Source of the DNA: Bin80 sp965261255
GTDB taxonomy: Bacteria; Bacteroidota; Rhodothermia; Rhodothermales; Bin80
Reading direction: 5' to 3'
Assembly (NCBI GenBank): GCA_965261255.1
Contig: CBDHCQ010000004.1
Span: 1,054,001 to 1,118,000, forward strand
DNA: 64,000 nt
Part shown: one piece after another, positions 20,154 to 29,161 of the stretch
Numbering within the stretch: the stretch's first letter is position 1
Layout of the letters: every line of letters begins with the position of its first letter
Made by a program: the position numbers and the translations under genes
Notes under the pieces: generated by a model
What the model saw: only the letters and a program-made list of their open reading frames with translations
The model's database searches: none
Told to the model about the DNA's origin: nothing

Positions 20154-20485
20154 GGTCTTATCCTTATTTGACTCCCAGATCTGATGCGCTTTGGAAGTCG
20201 GTCTTCATCCAGGTCTAAGCCAAGCGTGTCATTAGTGCGGTCAGCAATCTGCCCGAATTGCTTGACCAGCCCCAAGATCGCCAACACGGAGAGATAGGCA
20301 CCCATTGAAACCGATGGATCCCCCTTTTCTATCCGAGCGAGTGTGCTGCGACTCAAGAATGCACGCTCAGCCATCGAGACTGTTGAAATACGTCGTTTTT
20401 TACGAGCGACAGCGATATCGGCACCTAGTTTTACTAAGGCTTTTCGAGCAGCGACAGGAAGTGTTGAGATAGAAAGTGATTTCAT
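20150..20485 (-). CDS. HipB-like XRE-family antitoxin
   Basis: A 111-residue DNA-binding protein with an XRE/Cro-type helix-turn-helix at about residues 40-75 (MAERAFLSRSTLARIEKGDPS). As in HipB, it is expected to bind and restrain the HipA-like kinase encoded immediately downstream and to repress its own operon. The stop codon overlaps the kinase start. The C-terminus is basic and probably flexible. A 26-bp imperfect palindrome begins 19 bases before the start codon and is the likely operator. Confidence 0.85.
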   Translation of the reverse strand: MKSLSISTLPVAARKALVKLGADIAVARKKRRISTVSMAERAFLSRSTLARIEKGDPSVSMGAYLSVLAILGLVKQFGQIADRTNDTLGLDLDEDRLPKRIRSGSQIRIRP

Positions 20486-20503
20486 TTTGTGTTTTTAATG
20501 AAT

Positions 20504-20529
20504 TGTATCACAGTATAATGTGTTATACA
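20504..20529 (-). promoter_or_regulatory. Candidate operator/promoter of the hipBA-like operon
   Basis: TGTATCACA (20504-20512) and TGTTATACA (20521-20529) form an inverted repeat matching at 8 of 9 positions with an 8-base spacer, starting 19 bases before the antitoxin ATG. On the minus strand a TATACT (20512-20517) inside it could be a -10 element, so repressor binding would occlude the promoter. Confidence 0.55.
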
Positions 20530-21148
20530 TAAATCAACAGACTCTGTTTCTATGACATAAGTCGAACCCCGCCTTGTGACGGTTAAAAGCACTTAACAGT
20601 GGTTTTCATGTTGCTTAGTATAGCAGTACGCAGGCCTATCCTGGAATTCTTACTACTCTTCGCTGCGACCTTTCAGTAGTGTAGTCCGCGGTAGTTGCCC
20701 ACCAAGACAAGCGTCGTCGGGCTCTTAGGAGGGTTTCTGTACACGATTTAGTTTTGTGAGCGTTTGGGGTCGTACTCGGATCTCGAGTTGTATGAAGGCT
20801 TTGCGGCTGCCGGAGCAATATGGATGTTTTCTCTTTCGGCTTTGCAGTGCACTGCTCCGTCTCGTTGTGCGCGTTCTCCCTCGAGTGAACGCCCAAGTGC
20901 TACTGTTGAAAAATGTGACTATCGCTACATATGGTCGCGAACGCAGTCTAGTCCAAGGGAGGAGCCAGTTTCGTTAGCATGCGTGTACAGTATTTGTGCG
21001 GGAGTGCAGGGAAACGCGGGCCGCTAACACCACAGCGCTGATCAAACCCGACAGGTAGATGGAGCAATCGTTAGTCGCGTTTCCTTCGTTAGCATTGCAA
21101 CCAAATGGCATTACAAGTGCTATAAGGAGGCGGGTATAGATATCTGGG
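20530..21148. other. Intergenic region, no convincing gene
   Basis: About 620 bases between the divergent hipBA-like operon and the rhomboid gene. Open frames of 73-87 codons overlap on both strands and mutually exclude each other; none shows a known motif. An AAGGAGG at 21124-21130 lies 18 bases before the rhomboid start, too far for a normal ribosome-binding site. I could not match this region to tmRNA, RNase P or any tRNA. Confidence 0.45.
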
Positions 21149-21781
21149 ATGGTGTATTCCTCATATGGTGGTTTCGGTGGTTACGGCGCATTTCCGCCTG
21201 TAATCAAAAACCTCTTGATTATAAACGGGCTGGTTTTCCTTGCCCAGCTTGTCAATGTTTTTCCGCTTTTGGGATGGTTTGCATTGTGGCCGCTTGGGAA
21301 CGGGTTCCAGGTGTATCAACTAATAACGTATAGTTTCCTTCACGGGGGCATCACGCACATATTGTTCAATATGTTTGCGCTGTGGATGTTTGGCGCTCAG
21401 ATTGAGAACACATGGGGTTCGCGGCGCTTTGCAATCTACTATTTCGCCTGTGTGCTTGGGGCCGGTTTTGTTCAGCTTGCCGCCACTTATTTCTCGGGCG
21501 GATTCTGGCCTACAGTCGGTGCATCAGGTGGCGTATTTGGGATACTTCTTGCCTTTGGTATGATGTTTCCAGAGCAGCGGATCATGCTGCTTTTTCCACC
21601 GATCCCAATGAAGGCCAAGTATTTTGTGATTGGGTATGGCCTACTGGAGCTTTTTTTCGCAACGACTGATCTTCAGCCCGGTGTGGCAAACCTGGCGCAT
21701 TTGGGTGGAATGGCCGCTGGATTTCTGCTAATCATGTACTGGCGTGGGCGGTTGCCCTTTAAACCCAGGTCTAACTATTGA
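21149..21781 (+). CDS. Rhomboid-family intramembrane serine protease
   Basis: A 210-residue polytopic membrane protein with about six transmembrane helices. It has the rhomboid catalytic dyad: Ser126 in GASGG and His184 in LAHLGG, plus the HxxxN oxyanion motif in helix 2 (His70, Asn74) and the L1 loop segment ENTWGSRRF. Rhomboids cleave helical membrane substrates within the bilayer; the substrate here is unknown. Size and layout match the compact bacterial six-helix form. The short Tyr/Gly-rich N-terminus is typical of Bacteroidota members. Isolated gene. Confidence 0.92.
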   Translation: MVYSSYGGFGGYGAFPPVIKNLLIINGLVFLAQLVNVFPLLGWFALWPLGNGFQVYQLITYSFLHGGITHILFNMFALWMFGAQIENTWGSRRFAIYYFACVLGAGFVQLAATYFSGGFWPTVGASGGVFGILLAFGMMFPEQRIMLLFPPIPMKAKYFVIGYGLLELFFATTDLQPGVANLAHLGGMAAGFLLIMYWRGRLPFKPRSNY

Positions 21782-22207
21782 TCACCTTGCATATTAGATT
21801 TCATCCCGAAATCAGATTTTCGCAAGAGGCACGGCGCGAAAGGGTACATTGAGTTCCACGACCTTCAAGTCAGATCGGTCCTCCAGTGCGACCTTCCGGT
21901 TGCCAACCGCCTCGTATACTGCTTGACTGCCAGACATTTATGTCTGATCAGATGGCGAAGTACTTTTTTGTTTTGTCCATGGTATGCCATATCCCATTCT
22001 TGCTGACCGGAATCCTTTGTGTCTTCGGCCCAAGGTATGTGAACTTGGGCAAAGAATGGGTCCTCTGCGCCTGAGTATTTGAGTGTAGTTGCTCCCTTCG
22101 TTACGTAAATAAACGCTCAGGACTGCGGTCAATCCATCTAAATATGTCCTGGACTACTGGAAAATCCCGTACTCTGAGGGAGCCAAGAAGGAGCAAATTT
22201 AGTAACA
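21782..22207. other. Intergenic region with small hairpins, no gene
   Basis: Contains CAGACAT-TT-ATGTCTG (21931-21946) and GCCCAAG...CTTGGGC (22028-22050). A 62-codon open frame spans both hairpins but has no recognisable features. AAGGAG near 22190 precedes the sulfatase start by about 15 bases. Confidence 0.4.
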
Positions 22208-23602
22208 ATGCCAAAATCGAGAATCATATACATGCATCGGGGATTCATTGTTGGACTACTGCTCATGCTTGGGAGTGCATGCAGTTCACCCGCCCCACCC
22301 AATATCGTGCTTATAATTGGCGATGATCACGGGTATCCATATTTTGGTTTTACAGGATCGGCTCATGTCTATACGCCATACATGGACCGTTTGGCGCATG
22401 GGGGCGCGCTCTTTACACAGGGGCACACGACAGACAACCATTGCCGTCCAGCTCTCCAGACACTCAGCACAGGGCTGTACCCCATACAGTATGCTGCCCA
22501 GAGGGAAGTATTCAAGGCACAGGTGCAGGCAACCGACCCCGAATACAACTACCTTGCTCCCGACGAGCAAGTACAGTGGAATTTCCTGTATGAGGCTGAT
22601 GCCATGCGCGAATTCGAGACCCTCCCCGGTCTATTGTCTCGCGTAGGCTATAACAGCTTTCAGGCGGGCAAGTGGTGGGAGCAATCTTTCGCCAATGGGG
22701 GGTTCACCGAAGGTATGTCCAAGGGATGGTCTCTAGATGAGGTCGGTCAGCCGGGCTTTTTCGGAAAACTCATGGGAGGTGACGGTGTAGAGCTTGTCCG
22801 TGAGACATCCCAGCCGGTGTTTGATTTTATTGACCGTAATCTAGATAATCCCTTCTTCCTGTGGTATGGGCCCTCCCTGCCGCATGTTCCTCTGAATCCC
22901 CCCGAAGCGTACTATGCCCGGTATAGAGATACCAATCTGTCTGAGTCAGCCAAGGAGTATTATGGCAATTGTACGTGGTTTGATGCCGGGGTTGGAGACT
23001 TGCTCGACCATCTGGAAATGCGCGAGCTTATTGCAAACACGCTGATTGTATATGTGAACGACAACGGTTGGGAGCAACCCCCCTTTGAAGAATACAAGGA
23101 CGTACCTATCCTTTACAATAACGGCGGCCCCAACGGTAAACTGTCATTACATGATCAGGCTTTTCGAACCCCGATCATTTTCAACTGGCCCGGTACGATC
23201 AATGCTGCCGTTTTTGACGATGTGCTTGTAAGCAGTGTGGATCTGGTTCCAACTATGTTGGACTATGCAGGCATAGAAATTCCGGAGCACTTGCCAGGGA
23301 TATCTCTGCGTCCAGCGATGGAGGGTCGGGGTAGCATCCAGAGAGATGCTTTGATTGGCCGGGTTACGCAAATGCGATCTGATACCGACCCAATGGGCAA
23401 GCGTCAGACGGGGTATTACGTTCGTACGCTACAGTGGCACTTCACGTCTACAAAAGGGGAGGTTCGGCTCTTTAATGTGGAGGAAGATCCATTTGAGGAC
23501 GTAAGCGGAGAACACCCGGAGCTGATATCAGGGTTTCTGGAGCAGATTGAAGCCTGGACGAAAGAATTCAGCTCTCCGGTTCTGGATCCCAGTCTTCAAT
23601 AG
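22208..23602 (+). CDS. Sulfatase-like protein with atypical active-site motif
   Basis: A 464-residue secreted sulfatase-fold protein. It has an N-terminal hydrophobic signal (ending GSACSS, possibly a poor lipobox), the metal-binding IGDDHGYPYFG segment, a VYVNDNGWEQP motif and the late SSVDLVPTMLDYAG motif shared by sulfatases. The expected CxPxR formylglycine motif reads CRPAL: the modifiable Cys and Pro are present but the stabilising Arg is Leu. It is therefore either a variant subfamily or has lost normal activity. A start at the Met in codon 9 (22232) is possible; an AAGGAG upstream slightly favours 22208. Its 3' end overlaps the convergent ispG gene by 35 bases. Confidence 0.82.
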   Translation: MPKSRIIYMHRGFIVGLLLMLGSACSSPAPPNIVLIIGDDHGYPYFGFTGSAHVYTPYMDRLAHGGALFTQGHTTDNHCRPALQTLSTGLYPIQYAAQREVFKAQVQATDPEYNYLAPDEQVQWNFLYEADAMREFETLPGLLSRVGYNSFQAGKWWEQSFANGGFTEGMSKGWSLDEVGQPGFFGKLMGGDGVELVRETSQPVFDFIDRNLDNPFFLWYGPSLPHVPLNPPEAYYARYRDTNLSESAKEYYGNCTWFDAGVGDLLDHLEMRELIANTLIVYVNDNGWEQPPFEEYKDVPILYNNGGPNGKLSLHDQAFRTPIIFNWPGTINAAVFDDVLVSSVDLVPTMLDYAGIEIPEHLPGISLRPAMEGRGSIQRDALIGRVTQMRSDTDPMGKRQTGYYVRTLQWHFTSTKGEVRLFNVEEDPFEDVSGEHPELISGFLEQIEAWTKEFSSPVLDPSLQ

Positions 23603-24647
23603 CTTCTAAAACGGTCTGTACAATCTGAGATTCAGGTACCGTACCAACGACCTTGCCTTGCTTGAACAGGTGTGCCCTTCCACGTCCGAGCGAAATGCCG
23701 AGATCGGCTCCCTGTGCCTCACCAGGACCATTGACCGCGCAACCCATCAGGGCCACCGTCAAGTCCTTCTCAAATTTACGGGCATCGACCGCGGTCTCTA
23801 CTTCCTGAACGATCGAAAACAGGTCGCCGTTTAATCGACCGCATGTAGGGCATGCGATGACGTTGACCCCTGGACGGCCCAGTCGAAGTGATTTCAGAAT
23901 GGCGTGTCCGGTCTCAACCTCTTTCACGGATTCGGTAGCTAGGGAAACGCGTATAGTATCCCCAATGCCATCGGCCAGTAACGCACCAATACCGATTGAG
24001 CTCTTGACGGTCCCTACTTTGAATGAACCAGACTCAGTCACCCCTAGGTGAAGTGGGAAGTTTGTGTGCTTCGCCACGAGTCGATAGGCCTGAATCATAT
24101 AAAACACATCGGAGTGCTTAACAGAGATCACGATGTCTTCAAAGCCGTGTCGTGCACAGATCTCTACATGGCGCAATGCACTCTCCAACAGGGCCTCTGG
24201 TTGTGGATAGCCATATTTGTCTAGGATATCACGTTCCAATGACCCACCGTTAACTCCGATACGAATGGGGGTCCCCGCTTCTTTTGCAGCAAGTAGAACC
24301 TCACGTTCCCATTCTTCTTTGCCGATATTTCCGGGGTTGATTCTAACTTTTGCAACGCCCGCTTCAATGGCTTTTAGAGCATAGGTATGGTTAAAGTGAA
24401 TGTCGGCGACAATGGGCATACTGGTTCCCTGCACGATATCCGGGAGCGCTTCGGCATCTTCCGGTCGCGGCACAGCCACACGTACGATATCAGCACCGGC
24501 TTCTGCAAGTTGGGCGATCTCATTAAGGGTTTCCTTAACTTTGTAGGTCTTGGAAACTGTCATGGACTGTACAGAGATGGGTGCTTTTCCACCAATCTGC
24601 ACTGGACCTACCTGGACGGGGCGAGAGTCTCTCCTGGGGCGTTGCAT
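23568..24647 (-). CDS. ispG: 4-hydroxy-3-methylbut-2-enyl diphosphate synthase
   Basis: A 359-residue iron-sulfur enzyme of the MEP pathway that reductively converts ME-cPP to HMBPP in the cytoplasm. Evidence: N-terminal TIM-barrel signatures (PISVQSMT, GADIVRVAVP, IVADIHFNH, KVRINPGNIG) and the C-terminal cluster-binding part with CPTC (around residues 265-268), a further Cys in CAVNGPGE (around 299) and its conserved Glu. Length matches the short bacterial form, without the insert found in plants and some other bacteria. It runs divergently from the PpiC-type lipoprotein gene and overlaps the sulfatase gene at its 3' end. Confidence 0.95.
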   Translation of the reverse strand: MQRPRRDSRPVQVGPVQIGGKAPISVQSMTVSKTYKVKETLNEIAQLAEAGADIVRVAVPRPEDAEALPDIVQGTSMPIVADIHFNHTYALKAIEAGVAKVRINPGNIGKEEWEREVLLAAKEAGTPIRIGVNGGSLERDILDKYGYPQPEALLESALRHVEICARHGFEDIVISVKHSDVFYMIQAYRLVAKHTNFPLHLGVTESGSFKVGTVKSSIGIGALLADGIGDTIRVSLATESVKEVETGHAILKSLRLGRPGVNVIACPTCGRLNGDLFSIVQEVETAVDARKFEKDLTVALMGCAVNGPGEAQGADLGISLGRGRAHLFKQGKVVGTVPESQIVQTVLEAIEDWDPEPES

Positions 24648-24747
24648 CGGGGTTATTGTGCCTGTGCGTGTGCTGACTTTTACGTATCAAACGGGTTACT
24701 GGCCCATTTAGGTTCCTTGACGCTTTGTACATCGCTGCAGATACTCA

Positions 24748-26340
24748 ATGAAAATACGTGCGCAGAGGATTTCAGACTGGAAACTCTGGCTAGTGTGCGG
24801 GCTATTGCTTTCAGGATGTAGGGCTGAATCGGATCCAGCGGTTGCTGTATCAAGCGGAGTTACCGTTACGCAGTCCGAATTCGTGCAGGCATACAGAGAC
24901 TGGCTCCTTCGGACGGGCGTTCATGACACCCCGGAGCGGCGATCTGCCTTTGTCCATGACATGGCCGCAACCAGATTGGCAGTCATGGAAGCTCGTGAAT
25001 CAGGGATTGCTGACACGCCCCACTACAAAATGCGCGAACAGGCACTTGGGCGCAAGCTGCTCCTGGACCTCTACATCAAGCAAGTCGTACTGGATACCGT
25101 TAAAGTATCCGAAGCTGACGTGCGCACGCTGTATGCTCGCGCACAGACCACGGTAAGTGCACGTCATCTCTATGCGCGAACACTTGCAGAGGCGCTGGAA
25201 CTGCGCCAACGCCTGCAGGGAGGCAAGTCCTTTGCAGAACTGGCATATGAGATCTTCAAGGATCCTGACCTCAAGGAGTCAGGTGGTCTGCTACCGCCAT
25301 TCACCTTCGATGAAATGGATCCGGCGTTTGAAGAGGCGGCGTTCACGCTCCCGATTGGACAGGTCTCTGAACCCGTACGCACAGCGCAAGGGTATTCATT
25401 GATCAGAGTCGAGGAACGCTTTTCCAAGCCAATCATCACGGAAACGGAATTCCAGGCCAGGAGACCTCACTTTGCAGCCTACGCATTGGAGCGTGCACAC
25501 AGGATTGCGCGCCGGGATTACACATTGCGACTCGTTGATAAGAGCGGGATAGTGTTCAACGATCAGGTACTGGAGGCGCTGATCATCAGGATTACACCGG
25601 GGAGCGAGGTTTTTGACCAGAATCTGGATCCACTCGAGATCCTGCGCTATGGAGATCCTGTACGGGTCTGGACCGTATCGGATTTTCGGGAGCATGCACG
25701 GTTTGCCAGCGACCGGCAACGTGCCCAGGTTCGGACGGTGGCTGATCTAAGGGATTTTTCCCGCGGATTGGTTGTCGCAGAGCAATTATTGATGGCCGGG
25801 CAATCGCTACAGGATACGCAGACATATCGTACACAGCTCCGCAAGGCAATGGACAGATACATTGTTGAGTATCTGCAGGCAGCAGACTCAGTGAGCGTAA
25901 CTGATGCAGAAATGCGTGCTTACTACGAGAATGCTCCTGCAAATGAGTTTGTGCGTCCCCGTCAGATTGCCCTGCGGTGGCATTTTTTCACGACTGAAGC
26001 AGAGGCCTATGCGGCAAAAGACAGAGGCATTGACTTTACTGGGCCCGAGGAGTTGTTCTTCGCGCATCAACTGGGTCCCCGGTCAGATGAAATCTTTAAT
26101 GTCTCGGAGGATGTGGTAGTCGGTCCGCTTGAAACAAATGACGGGTGGATATTGCTAAAAACCGGTAAACAACACCCAGAATCGCGCCAAAGCTTGGTAG
26201 AAGCCAAAAGTGCAATATATTGGGCACTTGCTGAGGAAAAACAACGAGAAATACGTCTGGCCAGATATGCAGAGCTTATCTCGCGCTATGGACTAAAAGT
26301 TGATGAAGAAACTCTCGATAAAACCAGCTTACTTGATTAA
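24748..26340 (+). CDS. PpiC/SurA-type peptidyl-prolyl isomerase lipoprotein
   Basis: A 530-residue predicted periplasmic lipoprotein (lipobox LLLSGC near residue 24). A parvulin-type rotamase domain spans about residues 135-225, with HLYARTLAEA and the SGGLLPPF...AFTLPIGQVSEPV...GYSLIRVEE pattern typical of PpiC domains; a degenerate second unit may occupy residues 390-480. Such proteins help fold or escort outer-membrane proteins. Its last 38 coding bases overlap the start of the next gene, a TonB-dependent receptor, suggesting co-expression of a chaperone with its likely client and downstream secreted proteins (inference). Confidence 0.85.
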   Translation: MKIRAQRISDWKLWLVCGLLLSGCRAESDPAVAVSSGVTVTQSEFVQAYRDWLLRTGVHDTPERRSAFVHDMAATRLAVMEARESGIADTPHYKMREQALGRKLLLDLYIKQVVLDTVKVSEADVRTLYARAQTTVSARHLYARTLAEALELRQRLQGGKSFAELAYEIFKDPDLKESGGLLPPFTFDEMDPAFEEAAFTLPIGQVSEPVRTAQGYSLIRVEERFSKPIITETEFQARRPHFAAYALERAHRIARRDYTLRLVDKSGIVFNDQVLEALIIRITPGSEVFDQNLDPLEILRYGDPVRVWTVSDFREHARFASDRQRAQVRTVADLRDFSRGLVVAEQLLMAGQSLQDTQTYRTQLRKAMDRYIVEYLQAADSVSVTDAEMRAYYENAPANEFVRPRQIALRWHFFTTEAEAYAAKDRGIDFTGPEELFFAHQLGPRSDEIFNVSEDVVVGPLETNDGWILLKTGKQHPESRQSLVEAKSAIYWALAEEKQREIRLARYAELISRYGLKVDEETLDKTSLLD

Positions 26341-29161
26341 TTGTCTGGCAGGAATTTTACTCCTGATTGCCGTGCCTGTAAGCGCACAGACAACGGGTAA
26401 GCTGACAGGTTTAGTTACGGATGGGACCACAGGAGAGTCGTTACCAGGCGTGAATGTTGCTATTGACGGTACATTTCAGGGCGGAGTAACAGATGCGGAA
26501 GGACGTTACGTGATTATTGGCGTCCGGCCGGGTGTGTATGACCTAGTTGCTTCCTTTGTCGGTTTTGCAACGCAACGACGCGAGGGTGTGAGTGTGAGCG
26601 TGGATCTGACTACTGAGGTTAATTTTGTGTTGCGTGAGGAGGTCATTGAAGGGGAAGAGATCGTTGTAACCGCCGAAGCCATCCGTGTCAGGAAAGACCT
26701 GACTAGCAGTGAAGCGCGAGTGACCGCAGAAACCATTGATCGGCTGCCGGTTCAGGAGTTGGGTCAGGTGCTGAGTGTGCAGGCCGGGGTAACCGAACGT
26801 GGAGGCTTCCATATACGGGGTGGGCGTAGCAGTGAGGTTGTCGTTATGGTTGATGGCGTTCCTGTGACCGACACATACGATGGCTCTACCGCACTTCAGT
26901 TGGAGAATGAAGGCATACAGGAGCTCCAAGTGATCAGTGGCACCTTCAATGCTGAATACGGCAATGCCATGAGCGGTGTCATCAATGTGGTAACAAAAGA
27001 AGGGCGGAATGATCGAATCGGCGGCTCGGTGGAAGCCTATTCCGGTACATACCTAGTGCCAGGAGAAGGAGGTCGTGACCTGCTTCGAGGAACCCGATTG
27101 GACGAGCGTACTACAGGATTCCCCTATGATCAGGTGGATGTGTATTCCTATTTACCTTTTGCACCGACACATTACGCAAACCTGAACGCTTCCATTGACG
27201 GTCCGATTATCAAGGATCGTCTGACGCTCTATGCTAACGGTCGCTATTTCAGCAACGACGGCTGGTTGTATGGGGCTGATCTGTATGATATTGATGGTTC
27301 GGGAGGTGATTCCTCGCTCGTGCCAATGAACACATGGCAAAAGCTGAGTTGGCAAACCAATCTTCGGGTTCAACTTACCGGCAATATGATCCTAAATGTG
27401 ATCGGCTTAGGATCACGGACCGAGGCGAATGACTTGGGTGGGCGTTACCAGTACTATCGGTGGGCGCCGCATGGAGTCCCGCAGGTTTATGATAACGGTA
27501 TAGACCTGAAGCTCAAGTTCACACACCTGATTAGCGCACGCACTTTCTATACGGTGAATCTGGCCACTTTTGAAAAATCAGCAGAGCGCTACCGTTTTTC
27601 CAGTGTGACGGATCCGCTGTACAACGATTTTACGCTGAGTCCGCCGGATTCTATCGAGATCACGCCGGGAGTGTGGGAGCAGGTTGAAGCCGGAAGTAAC
27701 CATTTTGCGCGTGGAGGAACGGACCTCGGACGTTTCAAAAGGAGTACGCGGAGTTACTTCGTCAAGGGAGATTTTACGAGTCAATTGTCGCGCTATCACC
27801 TGGTCAAAGCGGGATTTGAGGCACGTATGGATCAGCTCCAATTTGAGGAGTACGGCCTTGTGCCGGCAACCGGCCCCACCGGCCAGGTCATTGAACCATT
27901 CGTGCCGGCCGTTCCGTCTCCCGTATCCTTCGGCTACCGTCAATTTGACGGTGTTGAGCCGATCTCAATAAGTGCTTACTTGCAGGACAAGATTGAGTAC
28001 GAAAGCTTTATCGTGAATGCAGGGGTGCGAATGGATTTTTTCGATGCAAGGGCGAACATCCCCGCAGATCCATCGGACCCGAACATCTACAATCCATTCA
28101 AAAAAGTCAACCTGTATCGGGATACTGATGGCAACGGAATTATTACCGACGATGAGGAGCGTGAAGACAATACTCTGACGCAGGCGGACCGTGAAGCATA
28201 TTGGTGGACCGATTCAACTCCCAAACTTCAGTTTTCGCCCAGACTGGGGGTTGCTTATCCCATCACGGAAGAGGGCGTGATCCATTTTTCATGGGGGCAT
28301 TTCCTCCAGATTCCAACACTGAATCGACTGTTTGACAATTTTGGGTACAAGATTCCCCGCCAATCTGGCCGTCACGGTCCCTTCGGAAACCCCGATCTGG
28401 ACGCGCAGCGTACGGTCATGTACGAAATTGGTCTCAAGCAGGCGATCAGAGGTGTGGTGCTGAATGTGACGGCCTATAACCGGGATGTTCGGAGCTGGGT
28501 ATCTACTTCCCGGTTGATCGAAACCGAACTGCCTGGTGTCAATTACGTCGTGTATGCCAATCGGGATTATGCGAATACCCGTGGAGTCACCCTCTCGCTG
28601 TCGCGCCCGTACGCGAATAATTACGGGTTTGAGTTGAACTACACCTACCAAGTAGTTGAGGGATCAAACTCAGACCCGACAGAGGAGTTTTTTGCAGCGG
28701 GTAATGAAGAAGAACCGCGCTTGGCACTTCTTCCCCTTGGATGGGACCAACGCCACAAGGTAGCCGGATCATTCTTTGTGGGTGGACGCAATTGGGGCGC
28801 TTCTGCGCTCATTGTTTGGGCCTCTGGATTTCCGTACACACCGAGTTTTGAGGAGGCAGCACTTGTCGGAGCAGATGTACAGCCGGAGTTTCCGACGAAT
28901 GCACGCAGACAGCCATCAACCTTCCAGATTGATGTAGATATTTATCGCGAGTTTTCGATTGGTCCGGTGCGTCCGCGCCTGTTCCTGCATGTTTATAACG
29001 CACTTGATCGAAGGAATGCAGTGACGGTTTATGGGGATACGGGGCTTCCCGGAATTACTTTTTCTGCCCCCATTCAGTCGGCGGACCCCGGATACTTTTC
29101 CCGGCCTAATCACTATTCTGAACCCCGGCGCGTGCACGCGGGAGTGCGGCTGCAATTCTGA
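26303..29161 (+). CDS. TonB-dependent receptor with CarboxypepD_reg domain
   Basis: A 952-residue outer-membrane transporter. Signal peptide of about 29 residues (ending VSAQ), CarboxypepD_reg-like domain at about 33-120 (GLVTDGTTGESLPGVNV), plug at about 130-235 (VTAETIDRLP, FHIRGGRSSE, NAEYGNAMSGVINVVTKEG), then beta-barrel ending in Phe. It resembles the Oar-like receptors of Bacteroidota. I chose the ATG at 26303 rather than the adjacent in-frame TTG at 26300. It overlaps the PpiC gene upstream, and its TGA overlaps the ATG of the next gene, so it belongs to one operon with the T9SS cargo and PorV-like gene. Its ligand is unknown. Confidence 0.9.
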   Translation: MKKLSIKPAYLINCLAGILLLIAVPVSAQTTGKLTGLVTDGTTGESLPGVNVAIDGTFQGGVTDAEGRYVIIGVRPGVYDLVASFVGFATQRREGVSVSVDLTTEVNFVLREEVIEGEEIVVTAEAIRVRKDLTSSEARVTAETIDRLPVQELGQVLSVQAGVTERGGFHIRGGRSSEVVVMVDGVPVTDTYDGSTALQLENEGIQELQVISGTFNAEYGNAMSGVINVVTKEGRNDRIGGSVEAYSGTYLVPGEGGRDLLRGTRLDERTTGFPYDQVDVYSYLPFAPTHYANLNASIDGPIIKDRLTLYANGRYFSNDGWLYGADLYDIDGSGGDSSLVPMNTWQKLSWQTNLRVQLTGNMILNVIGLGSRTEANDLGGRYQYYRWAPHGVPQVYDNGIDLKLKFTHLISARTFYTVNLATFEKSAERYRFSSVTDPLYNDFTLSPPDSIEITPGVWEQVEAGSNHFARGGTDLGRFKRSTRSYFVKGDFTSQLSRYHLVKAGFEARMDQLQFEEYGLVPATGPTGQVIEPFVPAVPSPVSFGYRQFDGVEPISISAYLQDKIEYESFIVNAGVRMDFFDARANIPADPSDPNIYNPFKKVNLYRDTDGNGIITDDEEREDNTLTQADREAYWWTDSTPKLQFSPRLGVAYPITEEGVIHFSWGHFLQIPTLNRLFDNFGYKIPRQSGRHGPFGNPDLDAQRTVMYEIGLKQAIRGVVLNVTAYNRDVRSWVSTSRLIETELPGVNYVVYANRDYANTRGVTLSLSRPYANNYGFELNYTYQVVEGSNSDPTEEFFAAGNEEEPRLALLPLGWDQRHKVAGSFFVGGRNWGASALIVWASGFPYTPSFEEAALVGADVQPEFPTNARRQPSTFQIDVDIYREFSIGPVRPRLFLHVYNALDRRNAVTVYGDTGLPGITFSAPIQSADPGYFSRPNHYSEPRRVHAGVRLQF

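Noticed and set aside
20636..21027. Overlapping open frames of 73-87 codons before the rhomboid gene
   Set aside because: Opposite-strand and alternative-frame overlaps, no recognisable protein features.
21886..22074. 62-codon frame with a hydrophobic stretch
   Set aside because: No ribosome-binding site or homologous pattern; spans two hairpins; a membrane-like stretch alone is not enough.
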